Positions 7,692-14,571 of a stretch of DNA of 22,170 bases are shown here, piece after piece; position 1 is the stretch's first letter, and every line of letters starts with the position of its first letter. The notes below the pieces were generated by a model. The model did no database searches. It worked only from the letters and a program-made list of their open reading frames with translations, and was not told the DNA's origin. The stretch lies in assembly GCA_003447295.1 (NCBI GenBank), contig DLZQ01000065.1, forward strand, positions 7,487 to 29,656, given 5' to 3'. The stretch comes from Lachnospiraceae bacterium (GTDB taxonomy: Bacteria; Bacillota; Clostridia; Lachnospirales; Lachnospiraceae). Both the position numbers and the translations under genes were made by a program.

Positions 7692-8906
7692 ATGACACAA
7701 GTATGGGAATACATCAAAATTGCATTGATGAATATCCGCAGTAATAAAGGACGTTCGATCCTGACCATGCTGGGCATTATCATAGGAATCTCTTCGGTGA
7801 TCATGATCATCTCCATAGGTAATGGCGTGAAAAGTGGGATCAACGGAGAACTGAATTCTATGGCGGGCGGTCAGATCGCCGTTTATAGCAGCAATACCGC
7901 GGAAAACGGAACAGAGGTGGTATTCACGGAAGAGGATATGGATGCCATTCTGGAGAAAGTTCCAAATGTCAAGGCGGTAACACCGTCCTGGAGTTTCAGC
8001 GGAAGCGCCACCGGCAGAAAGGGAACTTTTGATGCTGCTGCAACTTTCGGTAAGGCGGGACTGGAATATTCGAGCCAGGATCCGATCATCAAGGGACGTT
8101 ATTTTACCGATTCGGATTATTATACGGCGAATAAGGTCTGTGTCATTACAGAGAGCAGCGCGAAAACGCTGTTTGGTAATACCAATGTGATCGGAATGAG
8201 CTTTGATTATACGTTGTATGGAGTGACACAGGAATTTACGATTGTTGGTATCCGTAAGGACAACGCATCGAAGCTGTTCGGAATGGGAGGAAACGGTACG
8301 GTGACCATGGAGGCACCTATCTCCACAATTTCCGAGGGGTATGGATTCTATGTGGATTACACGGACCTGCTGATCGTCAGTGATGGCGCGGAAAATGCCT
8401 CTCAGGTGGCGCAGGATACGGTGCGTCTGCTAGAGAACAGGCATGGTGTCAGAGGACAGAATGTCATCTCTGTACAGAACTTTAATGATATTATGAGCCA
8501 GATGGATCAGATCTTAAGCTACATTACTATCTTTGTAGTGTTCGTAGCAGCCATCTCTCTGCTGGTAGGCGGTATCGGTGTTATGAACATCATGCTGGTA
8601 TCCGTGACGGAGCGTACCAGAGAGATCGGTATCCGGAAAGCACTGGGAGCGAGAACTGGATCCATTCTGCTACAGTTTTTGTCGGAGTCGGCGATCATCA
8701 CCCTGCTGGGAGGTCTGATCGGTATTACCATCGGAGTGGCAGGAGCTTTTGGCATCTGCAGCCTGATTGGTTTTACCGCAAAAGTAAGCGCAGGAACGGT
8801 ACTGGGAGCCAGCCTGTTCTCCTCTGCCGTAGGTATCTTCTTCGGTATCTATCCTGCGAAGAAAGCGGCAAAATTGAGCCCTATCGAGGCACTGCGCCAT
8901 GAGTAA
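7692..8906 (+). CDS. MacB-like FtsX-domain ABC permease
   Basis: The 404-residue protein has an N-terminal membrane helix with the family stretch RSILTMLGIIIGISSVIMI (from residue 17). A large extracytoplasmic MacB-type domain (about 45-270) follows, then three C-terminal helices. The first of these contains the FtsX signature GGIGVMNIMLVSVTERTREI, followed by GIRKALGA. It ends with the typical PxEALRHE-like tail (SPIEALRHE). TAGGAGG overlaps the adaptor stop codon and sits 7 nt before the ATG, so the genes are tightly coupled. It pairs with the upstream ATPase as the export core; the substrate is unknown. Confidence 0.94.
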   Translation: MTQVWEYIKIALMNIRSNKGRSILTMLGIIIGISSVIMIISIGNGVKSGINGELNSMAGGQIAVYSSNTAENGTEVVFTEEDMDAILEKVPNVKAVTPSWSFSGSATGRKGTFDAAATFGKAGLEYSSQDPIIKGRYFTDSDYYTANKVCVITESSAKTLFGNTNVIGMSFDYTLYGVTQEFTIVGIRKDNASKLFGMGGNGTVTMEAPISTISEGYGFYVDYTDLLIVSDGAENASQVAQDTVRLLENRHGVRGQNVISVQNFNDIMSQMDQILSYITIFVVFVAAISLLVGGIGVMNIMLVSVTERTREIGIRKALGARTGSILLQFLSESAIITLLGGLIGITIGVAGAFGICSLIGFTAKVSAGTVLGASLFSSAVGIFFGIYPAKKAAKLSPIEALRHE

Positions 8907-8936
8907 ATAATAAAAATCATATAATAAGAAATCAGT

Positions 8937-8976
8937 GAACCGCAGGTGACAGATTAGAAATCCCTGCGGTTCTTTA
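8937..8976 (+). terminator. Terminator of the ABC export operon
   Basis: A perfect 10-bp stem, GAACCGCAGG (8937-8946) with CCTGCGGTTC (8963-8972), is followed by a short interrupted T-tract (TTTACTTGCTTTTTT). It lies 30 nt after the permease stop. Confidence 0.75.
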
Positions 8977-8977
8977 C

Positions 8978-9006
8978 TTGCTTTTTTAAGGGAAAAAATT
9001 TATAAT
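8978..9006 (+). promoter_or_regulatory. Promoter ahead of the YcxB-like/tsa gene run
   Basis: TTGCTT (8978-8983) and a perfect TATAAT (9001-9006) are separated by 17 nt. Transcription from about 9013 would carry the module B repeat (9025-9108) as leader RNA. Confidence 0.65.
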
Positions 9007-9024
9007 GTTTTTTATAGTATGCCG

Positions 9025-9108
9025 TTTTATGCACAGACGGAGCCCGGGGTCTTTCAATCACCTATGAGCAGGCTCATGTGGGGCTAGTCCTTTTGCCCCT
9101 GGCATCAT
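9025..9108 (-). repeat. Dispersed structured repeat, module B (copy B1, inverted)
   Basis: The reverse complement aligns with 11677-11766. It shares the terminal ATGATGCCAGGG, GCAAAAGG/TCAAAAGG, CCCACATGAGC, GCTCATA, AAAGACC and GCATAAAA. The central palindrome is conserved in form (ATGAGC-ct-GCTCAT here). No second inverted end is seen on the left side, so this is a half-element. It lies in the leader of the YcxB-like gene, in inverse orientation. Confidence 0.75.
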
Positions 9109-9135
9109 ACATTATTATAGAGGAAAGAACAAGTT

Positions 9136-9612
9136 ATGGTAGAATTGGATGTGAAGATTACATCGGGGGATTTATATGACTTTTTATTACGGCACAGCTA
9201 CAACAGTGTGTCCGGACTTTTGGGAGCAGTGATCGGAGCGCTGGGTGTTGTCGTTGGGATATCCAGACAGTACTGGATCTATCTGATCCTGGGAGTAGTG
9301 ATCCTGCTATACCTTCCATGGACGCTTTTTATCAAAAGTAAACAACAGGTGGCGAACAATCCGGTTTTCCAGGAGGCTCTGCATTATGTTCTGGATGAGA
9401 ATGGAATCACCATATCACAGGGAGACAGTTCTACCTGCCAGGCGTGGGAGGATTGCCTGAAGGCTGTATCCACTGGACGCAGCATTATTGTATATACGGC
9501 GAAGAACAACGCAACGATTTTCCCAAAAAGTCAGATGCAGGATAAGACAACGGATGTTATTGAAATGATCTCCACCCATATGCCCCCTGCAAAGGTGAAG
9601 ATCCGCAGCTAG
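9136..9612 (+). CDS. YcxB-like membrane protein
   Basis: The 158-residue protein starts with a short soluble segment (VELDVKITSGDLYDFLLRHSY, residues 2-22). Two closely spaced membrane helices (about 25-42 and 46-65) follow, then a soluble C-terminal domain with YVLDENGITISQGDSSTCQAW and a SIIVYTAKNNATIFPKS core. That is the arrangement of YcxB-like proteins, whose function is not established. AGAGGAAAG precedes the ATG with good spacing. It is the first gene after the promoter at 8978-9006 and leads into tsaE without an evident terminator. Confidence 0.75.
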   Translation: MVELDVKITSGDLYDFLLRHSYNSVSGLLGAVIGALGVVVGISRQYWIYLILGVVILLYLPWTLFIKSKQQVANNPVFQEALHYVLDENGITISQGDSSTCQAWEDCLKAVSTGRSIIVYTAKNNATIFPKSQMQDKTTDVIEMISTHMPPAKVKIRS

Positions 9613-9686
9613 AAATACCATAGAACAGAGAGCTTATCCGGAAAGTAACAACGGGCATTACGGTGTCTATAGAAAGCGTAAGAGAA

Positions 9687-10163
9687 ATGACAACAGGTGA
9701 TTCAACAGCAAACAAAGATTTTAAAAAAGAAATCATAGAGACTCACAGTGCGCAGGAGACTTTTGCACTGGGACAGCGAATCGGTTTAGAAGCACTTCCC
9801 GGGCAGGTCTATACCCTGATCGGTGATCTGGGTGTGGGCAAGACCGTATTTACCCAGGGAGTGGCAGACGGTCTTGGAATTACGGAACCGGTCAACAGCC
9901 CCACCTTTACCATTGTACAGATTTATGAGGAGGGCCGTATGCCTTTTTATCATTTTGATGTGTACCGCATCGGAGATGTGGAGGAGATGGAAGAGATCGG
10001 CTACGAGGACTGTTTTTACGGCGAGGGATTGTGCCTGATAGAGTGGGCGAATCTGATCGAAGAGATCCTGCCGGAGCATTACAGACAGGTGACCATAGAA
10101 AAGGATCTGGAGAAGGGCTTCGATTATCGCCGGATCACGATTGAGGAGATGACTACAGTATGA
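9687..10163 (+). CDS. tsaE: tRNA t6A biosynthesis ATPase TsaE
   Basis: TsaE is the ATPase that works with TsaB and TsaD to transfer threonylcarbamoyl to A37 of ANN-decoding tRNAs. The 158-residue product has the P-loop GDLGVGKT (46-53), the switch NSPTFTIV, the FYHFDVYR strand and the IEWAN motif, all typical. The ATG at 9687 has only a weak AAGAGA upstream; an in-frame GTG at 9663 is possible and would add eight residues. The gene ends in a 4-bp ATGA overlap with tsaB, implying translational coupling. Confidence 0.95.
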   Translation: MTTGDSTANKDFKKEIIETHSAQETFALGQRIGLEALPGQVYTLIGDLGVGKTVFTQGVADGLGITEPVNSPTFTIVQIYEEGRMPFYHFDVYRIGDVEEMEEIGYEDCFYGEGLCLIEWANLIEEILPEHYRQVTIEKDLEKGFDYRRITIEEMTTV

Positions 10164-10918
10164 AAATATTAGCTTTGGACAGTTCCGGACTGGTGGCAAG
10201 TGCCGCCGTCGTGGAAGACAATGTCCTGATCGCAGAGTATACCACAGATTATAAGAAAACACATTCCCAGACATTACTTCCGATGTTGGACGAGATCCGG
10301 CAGATGATCGACCTGGATCTTCACACCATTGATGCCATTGCTATCTCCGCAGGTCCCGGATCCTTTACCGGACTGAGAATTGGTGCAGCAACCGCGAAGG
10401 GACTTGGTCTGGCACTGAATCTGCCGTTGGTAGAGGTGCCGACACTGGAGGGACTTGCCTTCAATCTCTGGGGGACGGATAAGCTGGTCTGCCCCATTAT
10501 GGATGCCAGAAGGAATCAGGTATACACCGGAATCTATGAATTTTGTAAGGCAGAAGCAGCAGAGGATGGAAGTTGTGAACAGCAGCTTGTGATGCATTGT
10601 GTTAAGGAACAGTGCACAGCTATTGTGGATGAACTGGTGGACGAACTGAACCGCCTGGGACGTGAAGTGATCTTTTTGGGAGACGGCGTGCCGGTATACC
10701 TAAGACAGATCACAGAAGGAATGAAAGTTCCGTTTTCCTTTGCTCCCGCAGCCAATAACAGACAGCGGGCAGCCAGTGTGGCTTCTCTCGGAGCCATTTA
10801 TTATGCACAGGGTAAGACCGTGACCGCTGCGGAGCATGAGCCCGAATATCTGCGTAAGAGCCAGGCAGAGCGGGAACGGGAAGAGCAGGAGAGAGCAGCA
10901 AAAGAGGCACAGGCATGA
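10160..10918 (+). CDS. tsaB: tRNA t6A biosynthesis protein TsaB
   Basis: TsaB is the inactive ASKHA-fold paralogue and dimer partner of TsaD. The 252-residue product starts MKILALDSSGLVASAAVVED and contains the hallmark GPGSFTGLR (65-73) with AKGLGLALNLPLVEVPTLEGLA following. The C-terminus carries a charged Glu/Arg/Ala tail (about 236-252) that is probably unstructured. It overlaps tsaE and rimI by 4 bp each. Confidence 0.95.
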   Translation: MKILALDSSGLVASAAVVEDNVLIAEYTTDYKKTHSQTLLPMLDEIRQMIDLDLHTIDAIAISAGPGSFTGLRIGAATAKGLGLALNLPLVEVPTLEGLAFNLWGTDKLVCPIMDARRNQVYTGIYEFCKAEAAEDGSCEQQLVMHCVKEQCTAIVDELVDELNRLGREVIFLGDGVPVYLRQITEGMKVPFSFAPAANNRQRAASVASLGAIYYAQGKTVTAAEHEPEYLRKSQAEREREEQERAAKEAQA

Positions 10919-11352
10919 AGATAGAGGTTCGCCCCCTGCGGGATACAGATATCGAAGAATTGAGCCGTATCGAAGCCGCATCCTTCAGCATGCCCTGGTC
11001 TTCGGAGGATTTCAGAGGACTGCTTCTAAGAGACTATTGTCTGTATGTGGTGGCGGAGGCCGATGGACATATCGCTGGCTGCGCCGGATTGACGGACAGT
11101 TTTCATGAGGGTAATATCGACAATGTGGTAACTGCACCGGAGTACCGGAACCTGGGAGTGGGCAGTAAGATGCTCGAAGAACTGCTACGACTGGGGGCAG
11201 AGCGCGGCATTACGGCATATACTTTGGAAGTCAGAGTGAGCAATGCACCGGCGATCCGTTTATATGAAAAGTTTGGTTTCGTCTCGGAAGGGATTCGTCC
11301 CGGATTTTATGAGAAACCTACCGAAGATGCCATGATCATGTGGCGTCGTTAA
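10915..11352 (+). CDS. rimI: Ribosomal protein S18 alanine N-acetyltransferase RimI
   Basis: This 145-residue GNAT acetyltransferase has the acetyl-CoA binding motif YRNLGVGSKML (77-87) and the C-terminal VSNAPAIRLYEKFGF block typical of RimI. RimI acetylates the N-terminal Ala of S18. The tsaE-tsaB-rimI order with 4-bp overlaps is a common Firmicutes arrangement and supports the RimI call over a generic GNAT. Confidence 0.92.
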   Translation: MKIEVRPLRDTDIEELSRIEAASFSMPWSSEDFRGLLLRDYCLYVVAEADGHIAGCAGLTDSFHEGNIDNVVTAPEYRNLGVGSKMLEELLRLGAERGITAYTLEVRVSNAPAIRLYEKFGFVSEGIRPGFYEKPTEDAMIMWRR

Positions 11353-11384
11353 CAAGTATTACCACCACCATCCGGCGATTTCTC

Positions 11385-11393
11385 TGCTATGAT
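11385..11393 (+). promoter_or_regulatory. Possible extended -10 promoter for the small zinc-ribbon-like gene
   Basis: TGC-TATGAT fits an extended -10 (TGnTATAAT) about 48 nt before the start at 11441. There is no convincing -35. It would allow transcription independent of rimI. Confidence 0.35.
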
Positions 11394-11440
11394 AGTGAAA
11401 GAGGAAACTGTTTTTTACGATCAGAAAGGTGGAAGGTAAG

Positions 11441-11680
11441 ATGCGAAATTCAGAAAACGGTAAATTAACACAGATAATATGTAACGCCTGCGGCAGAGAA
11501 TTAAAAGTAGAAAAGGAAATCATCCGGGAAGGTTATTTCACCGCAGATGTCCGCTTTGGATATTTTAGCAGGAAAGACGGTATGAGACATGCCTTTGATC
11601 TGTGTGAGGACTGTTACGACAGTTGGATTGGCAGGTTTGTCATTCCGGTGGAAGAAGTACCGGAGACAGAATTATTATGA
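11441..11680 (+). CDS. Small zinc-ribbon-like protein, function unknown
   Basis: The 79-residue product has two CxxC knuckles, Cys14-Asn-Ala-Cys17 and Cys55-Glu-Asp-Cys58, fit to bind one zinc. Between them is an aromatic-rich segment (FGYFSRKDGMRHAFDL). No catalytic motif is visible, so no function is assigned; nucleic-acid or protein binding would be typical for such a fold. The ATG at 11441 is favoured by the purine-rich AAGGTGGAAGGT upstream; an in-frame GTG at 11429 would add four residues. Its stop codon TGA overlaps the left end of the inserted repeat at 11677. Excising one copy of the flanking 8-bp direct repeat restores a TAG at the same codon, so the C-terminus ETELL is probably native. 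Confidence 0.75.
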   Translation: MRNSENGKLTQIICNACGRELKVEKEIIREGYFTADVRFGYFSRKDGMRHAFDLCEDCYDSWIGRFVIPVEEVPETELL

Positions 11681-11766
11681 TGCCAGGGTCAAAAGGTCTA
11701 AGCCCACATGAGCTAGCTCATAAGTGGGTAAAAGACCTTATGAACCGCCCCGATATGAGCATAAAA
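11677..11766 (+). repeat. Module B (copy B2) of the structured repeat
   Basis: This left part of the composite element is homologous to the reverse complement of 9025-9108. It holds a perfect 14-bp palindrome ATGAGCTAGCTCAT (11708-11721), nested within CCCAC/GTGGG and AGGTCT/AGACCT pairings. Confidence 0.75.
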
Positions 11767-11808
11767 GTGGGATGATAATCCCACGATATGCGAATAGAGG
11801 GTAGGATT

Positions 11809-11874
11809 GTGAGAGTGCGTAGCACGGAACAATCCGTAGGCATCAAAGTCGGGGGCTTTTGACCCCGACATCAT
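11809..11874 (+). repeat. Module A (copy A2) of the structured repeat
   Basis: This right part of the composite element is identical to 23-88 except for one base. Together with the copies at 23-88 and 6003-6066 it defines a 64-66 bp unit ending at the CATCAT inverted end. Confidence 0.85.
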
Positions 11875-11923
11875 TATTATAGACAGAACAACAGATGCTG
11901 CGAAGGCAAGATTGTGAGGAAGA

Positions 11924-12838
11924 ATGTTAGACGTTTGTTTATTGGGAACCGGTGGAATGATGCCCCTGCCTTACAGGTGGCTGACTTCCCTGATGATGCG
12001 GTATAATGGAAAAAGTATTCTGATCGATTGCGGAGAGGGCACCCAGATCGCCATGCGCCAGAAGGGATGGAGTCCCAACCCTATTGATATTATCTGTTTT
12101 ACTCATTTCCATGCGGATCACATCAGCGGTCTGCCGGGGATGCTTCTGACCATGGGAAATGCGGAGCGGACAGAACCGTTATTGTTGATCGGACCGAAAG
12201 GTCTTACCAAAGTGGTGGCCTCTTTACGTGTGATCGCACCGGAGCTTCCTTTTGAGGTAAAATGTCTGGAGATCACGGAAAATGCGCAGACTTTTTCTTT
12301 TGAAGGTTTTCGGTTGGAAGCTTTCAAAGTAAATCATAATGTTCTCTGTTACGGCTACAGTATGGTGATTGACCGTGCGGGTCGATTTGACAAAGACAGA
12401 GCCATGGAGCAGGAAATCCCCATGAAATTCTGGAGTCGACTGCAAAAAGGAGAGACTCTGGAAGAGAACGGCAGAGTATTTACACCGGATATGGTACTGG
12501 GAGCGGAACGCAAGGGGCTGAAAGTAACCTACAGCACCGATACCAGACCTACGGAGAGCATCCGACAGAATGCCAAAGGTGCGGATCTGTTGATTCTGGA
12601 AGGCATGTACGGGGAGCCGGACAAGCTGGTGAAAGCCAGAGAGCACAAGCACATGACCATGTATGAGGCAGCGAAGATTGCAAAAGAAGCGGAGGTGCCG
12701 AAATTGTGGCTGACCCATTACAGTCCGTCCATGACCAGACCGGAGGAATTCATGGAGGATGTGCGGAAGATATTTCCGGCGGCTTATGCGGCAAAGGATG
12801 GTTGGACCATGGAGCTGAAATTTGATGAGGGAGAGTGA
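11924..12838 (+). CDS. rnz: Ribonuclease Z-type metallo-beta-lactamase hydrolase
   Basis: This 304-residue MBL-fold enzyme starts MLDVCLLGTGGMMPLP and carries the zinc-binding HFHADH (61-66) within FTHFHADHISGLPG. Also present are the RNase Z-type glycine-rich opening, a substrate-side segment, YSTDTRP, LILEGMYGE, an EHKHMT His and LTHYSP. RNase Z matures tRNA 3' ends, cutting after the discriminator base in tRNAs lacking encoded CCA. GAGGA sits 3-4 nt before the ATG. Its leader begins about 50 nt after the inserted repeat. It overlaps or abuts the next gene, suggesting coupling. Length and motifs fit the short bacterial form. Confidence 0.9.
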   Translation: MLDVCLLGTGGMMPLPYRWLTSLMMRYNGKSILIDCGEGTQIAMRQKGWSPNPIDIICFTHFHADHISGLPGMLLTMGNAERTEPLLLIGPKGLTKVVASLRVIAPELPFEVKCLEITENAQTFSFEGFRLEAFKVNHNVLCYGYSMVIDRAGRFDKDRAMEQEIPMKFWSRLQKGETLEENGRVFTPDMVLGAERKGLKVTYSTDTRPTESIRQNAKGADLLILEGMYGEPDKLVKAREHKHMTMYEAAKIAKEAEVPKLWLTHYSPSMTRPEEFMEDVRKIFPAAYAAKDGWTMELKFDEGE

Positions 12839-12846
12839 GCAATCTT

Positions 12847-13452
12847 ATGAAGAAAACCAACACATCCGTGACTAAGATCACAGTCTTTTTCATCTTCTTA
12901 CTCGTGCTGGTGGTAGGATATTATGCGTATCTGTCCGGAACACACCGCACCGAGCAGCAGGAAGCGGTCATGTCGGAGGTGGATACGGCACTTTCCAGGG
13001 ATCTGGACAATAATTACCCCGCCACGCCCAAGGAAGTGATCAAATATTACAATGATCTGATGAAGTGCTTTTACAATGAAGAATGTACGGCAGAAGAGCT
13101 TCAGGATCTTGGCAGGAAATCACTGCAATTATTTGACGAAGAACTTCAGGAAAACAATGATGAAGATACTTATCTTATCCGGTTGCAGGGTGAGGTGCAA
13201 AACTATAAGGACAACAAGAGAAAAATAACAAGTGTTTCTCTTGCACCCAGCACAAATGTGGACTATTATTCGGTAGACGGATTTTCTTTTGCAAGAATTT
13301 CCTGTGGCTATACCATGACGGAAAACGGTAAAAAAACTTCTACCGTGATGGTATATCTATTGCGCAGGGATGACAATCGCAGATGGAAGATATACGGTTG
13401 GGAAACAGCGGATCAGTTGAACAGTAAGCTGGAACAGACAGACAATAATTAG
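12847..13452 (+). CDS. Single-pass membrane or secreted hypothetical protein
   Basis: The 201-residue protein has a short basic N-terminus, one hydrophobic helix (about 11-29) and an extracytoplasmic domain of about 170 residues. That domain contains a TPKEVIKYYNDLMKCFYNEE segment and a C-terminal beta-rich part (SVDGFSFARISCGYTM, then VYLLRRDDNRRWKIYGWE). It resembles a protein class often found in Lachnospiraceae next to rnz/tsaD, possibly DUF6715; this is recalled and was not checked. No function can be given. The ATG at 12847 is chosen, with GAGTGAG upstream; a GTG at 12835 overlapping the rnz stop (GTGA) is the alternative. A tandem 20-bp duplication covers its stop codon. Confidence 0.75.
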   Translation: MKKTNTSVTKITVFFIFLLVLVVGYYAYLSGTHRTEQQEAVMSEVDTALSRDLDNNYPATPKEVIKYYNDLMKCFYNEECTAEELQDLGRKSLQLFDEELQENNDEDTYLIRLQGEVQNYKDNKRKITSVSLAPSTNVDYYSVDGFSFARISCGYTMTENGKKTSTVMVYLLRRDDNRRWKIYGWETADQLNSKLEQTDNN

Positions 13453-13478
13453 AATAAACAGACAATAATTAGAACAAA
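13439..13478 (+). repeat. Tandem 20-bp duplication across a stop codon
   Basis: CAGACAATAATTAGAATAAA (13439-13458) is followed immediately by a copy with one C for T (13459-13478). The first copy contains the last codons and TAG of the upstream gene, and the second repeats them as non-coding spacer before tsaD. Confidence 0.9.
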
Positions 13479-13490
13479 GCAGGCAGAAAA

Positions 13491-14528
13491 ATGACAGAGA
13501 CAGAAAAACAAAAAGACATTTATATTTTGGGGATCGAGAGCTCCTGTGATGAGACAGCAGCATCAGTGGTAAAAAACGGCAGAGAGGTACTTTCTAACGT
13601 GATCTCTTCTCAGATTGCCTTACATACGTTGTATGGCGGCGTGGTGCCGGAGATCGCATCCCGGAAGCATATCGAGAAGATCAATCAGGTCATTGAGCAG
13701 GCACTTGCCGATGCCCATGTGACACTTGATGATATCACGGCGATCGCAGTGACTTACGGACCGGGACTGGTGGGAGCACTTCTGGTGGGTGTATCTGAAG
13801 CCAAAGCCATCAGCTTTGCTACCGGGATTCCCCTGGTAGGTGTTCATCACATTGAAGGACATATCAGTGCTAATTTTATAGAAAATAAGGAATTGGAGCC
13901 TCCTTTTATCTGTCTGGTGGCATCCGGTGGACATTCGCATCTGGTAGTGGTCAAGGATTACGGAGAATATGAGATCATCGGACGGACCAGGGATGATGCA
14001 GCCGGAGAGGCTTTTGACAAGGTGGCCCGTGCCATCGGGCTTGGCTATCCCGGTGGACCTAAGATCGATAAGGTATCGAAGGAGGGTAATCCCGATGCGA
14101 TTCATTTTCCCAGAGCGGCAGTAGCGGAAAATGAGTATGACTTCAGCTTCAGCGGTCTGAAATCAGCGGTGTTGAATTACTTAAACGGCTGCCAGATGAA
14201 GGGAGAAAGCTACAATCAGGCAGATGTGGCTGCTTCTTTTCAAAAAGCGGTGGTAGATGTACTGGTCAGTCATTCATTGCATGCTGTGAAAGCCTATGGA
14301 CTGAACAAATTCGCCATTGCCGGCGGCGTGGCATCCAATTCCTCTCTGCGGGCAGCCTTTGAAGAAGAGTGCGGCAAACGAAATATTGCATTTTATCATC
14401 CTTCTCCGATCTTCTGCACAGACAATGCAGCGATGATCGGTGTGGCGGGCTATTATGAATATATCAAGGGTGTTCGCAGCGGCTATGACCTGAATGCGGT
14501 TCCGAATTTAAAATTGGGAGAACGCTAA
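13491..14528 (+). CDS. tsaD: tRNA t6A transferase TsaD
   Basis: TsaD (formerly Gcp/YgjD) is the catalytic ASKHA enzyme that attaches threonylcarbamoyl to tRNA A37, working with TsaB and TsaE. The 345-residue product shows [13 protein letters not shown] (15-27), [14 protein letters not shown] (49-62), the metal-binding HHIEGH (119-124), [34 protein letters not shown] (cited by its conserved Asp-Ala-Gly-Glu core) and [13 protein letters not shown]. All are intact and the length is standard. It is separated from tsaE-tsaB by rimI, the zinc-ribbon-like gene, the repeat, rnz and a hypothetical gene. Confidence 0.97.
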   Translation: MTETEKQKDIYILGIESSCDETAASVVKNGREVLSNVISSQIALHTLYGGVVPEIASRKHIEKINQVIEQALADAHVTLDDITAIAVTYGPGLVGALLVGVSEAKAISFATGIPLVGVHHIEGHISANFIENKELEPPFICLVASGGHSHLVVVKDYGEYEIIGRTRDDAAGEAFDKVARAIGLGYPGGPKIDKVSKEGNPDAIHFPRAAVAENEYDFSFSGLKSAVLNYLNGCQMKGESYNQADVAASFQKAVVDVLVSHSLHAVKAYGLNKFAIAGGVASNSSLRAAFEEECGKRNIAFYHPSPIFCTDNAAMIGVAGYYEYIKGVRSGYDLNAVPNLKLGER

Positions 14529-14571
14529 GGAGTTCTAATATAAAAGACATTATAGAAAGACTGACATAAAT

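Larger units (their letters stand above)
11677..11874. mobile_element. MITE-like structured element with terminal inverted repeats
   Basis: The element is about 198 bp with no coding capacity. Its ends are inverted repeats matching at 17 of 20 bases: ATGATGCCAGGGTCAAAAGG at the left, and GCTTTTGACCCCGACATCAT at the right. ATTATTAT occurs at both junctions (11671-11678 and 11873-11880), a candidate 8-bp target duplication. Inside are successive palindromes. A long hairpin runs 11694-11738 (AGGTCT/AGACCT, CCCAC/GTGGG, ATGAGCT/AGCTCAT). GTGGGA/TCCCAC lies at 11767-11784. The three stems of module A complete the series. It resembles a non-autonomous element moved by a transposase elsewhere; that part is inference. 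Confidence 0.7.

Noticed and set aside
7006..7698. A 230-codon open frame on the minus strand inside the adaptor gene
   Set aside because: It is fully antisense to a well-supported coding sequence with correct domains; its His/Cys/Ile-rich composition is typical of a shadow frame.
9009..9024. A matching inverted end to the left of module B at 9025
   Set aside because: No ATGATGYCRGGG-like sequence is present there, so this copy cannot be called a complete element.
11859..11880. Promoter for rnz formed by TTGACC in the repeat and TATTAT in the flank
   Set aside because: The spacer is only 10 nt, too short for a sigma-A promoter.
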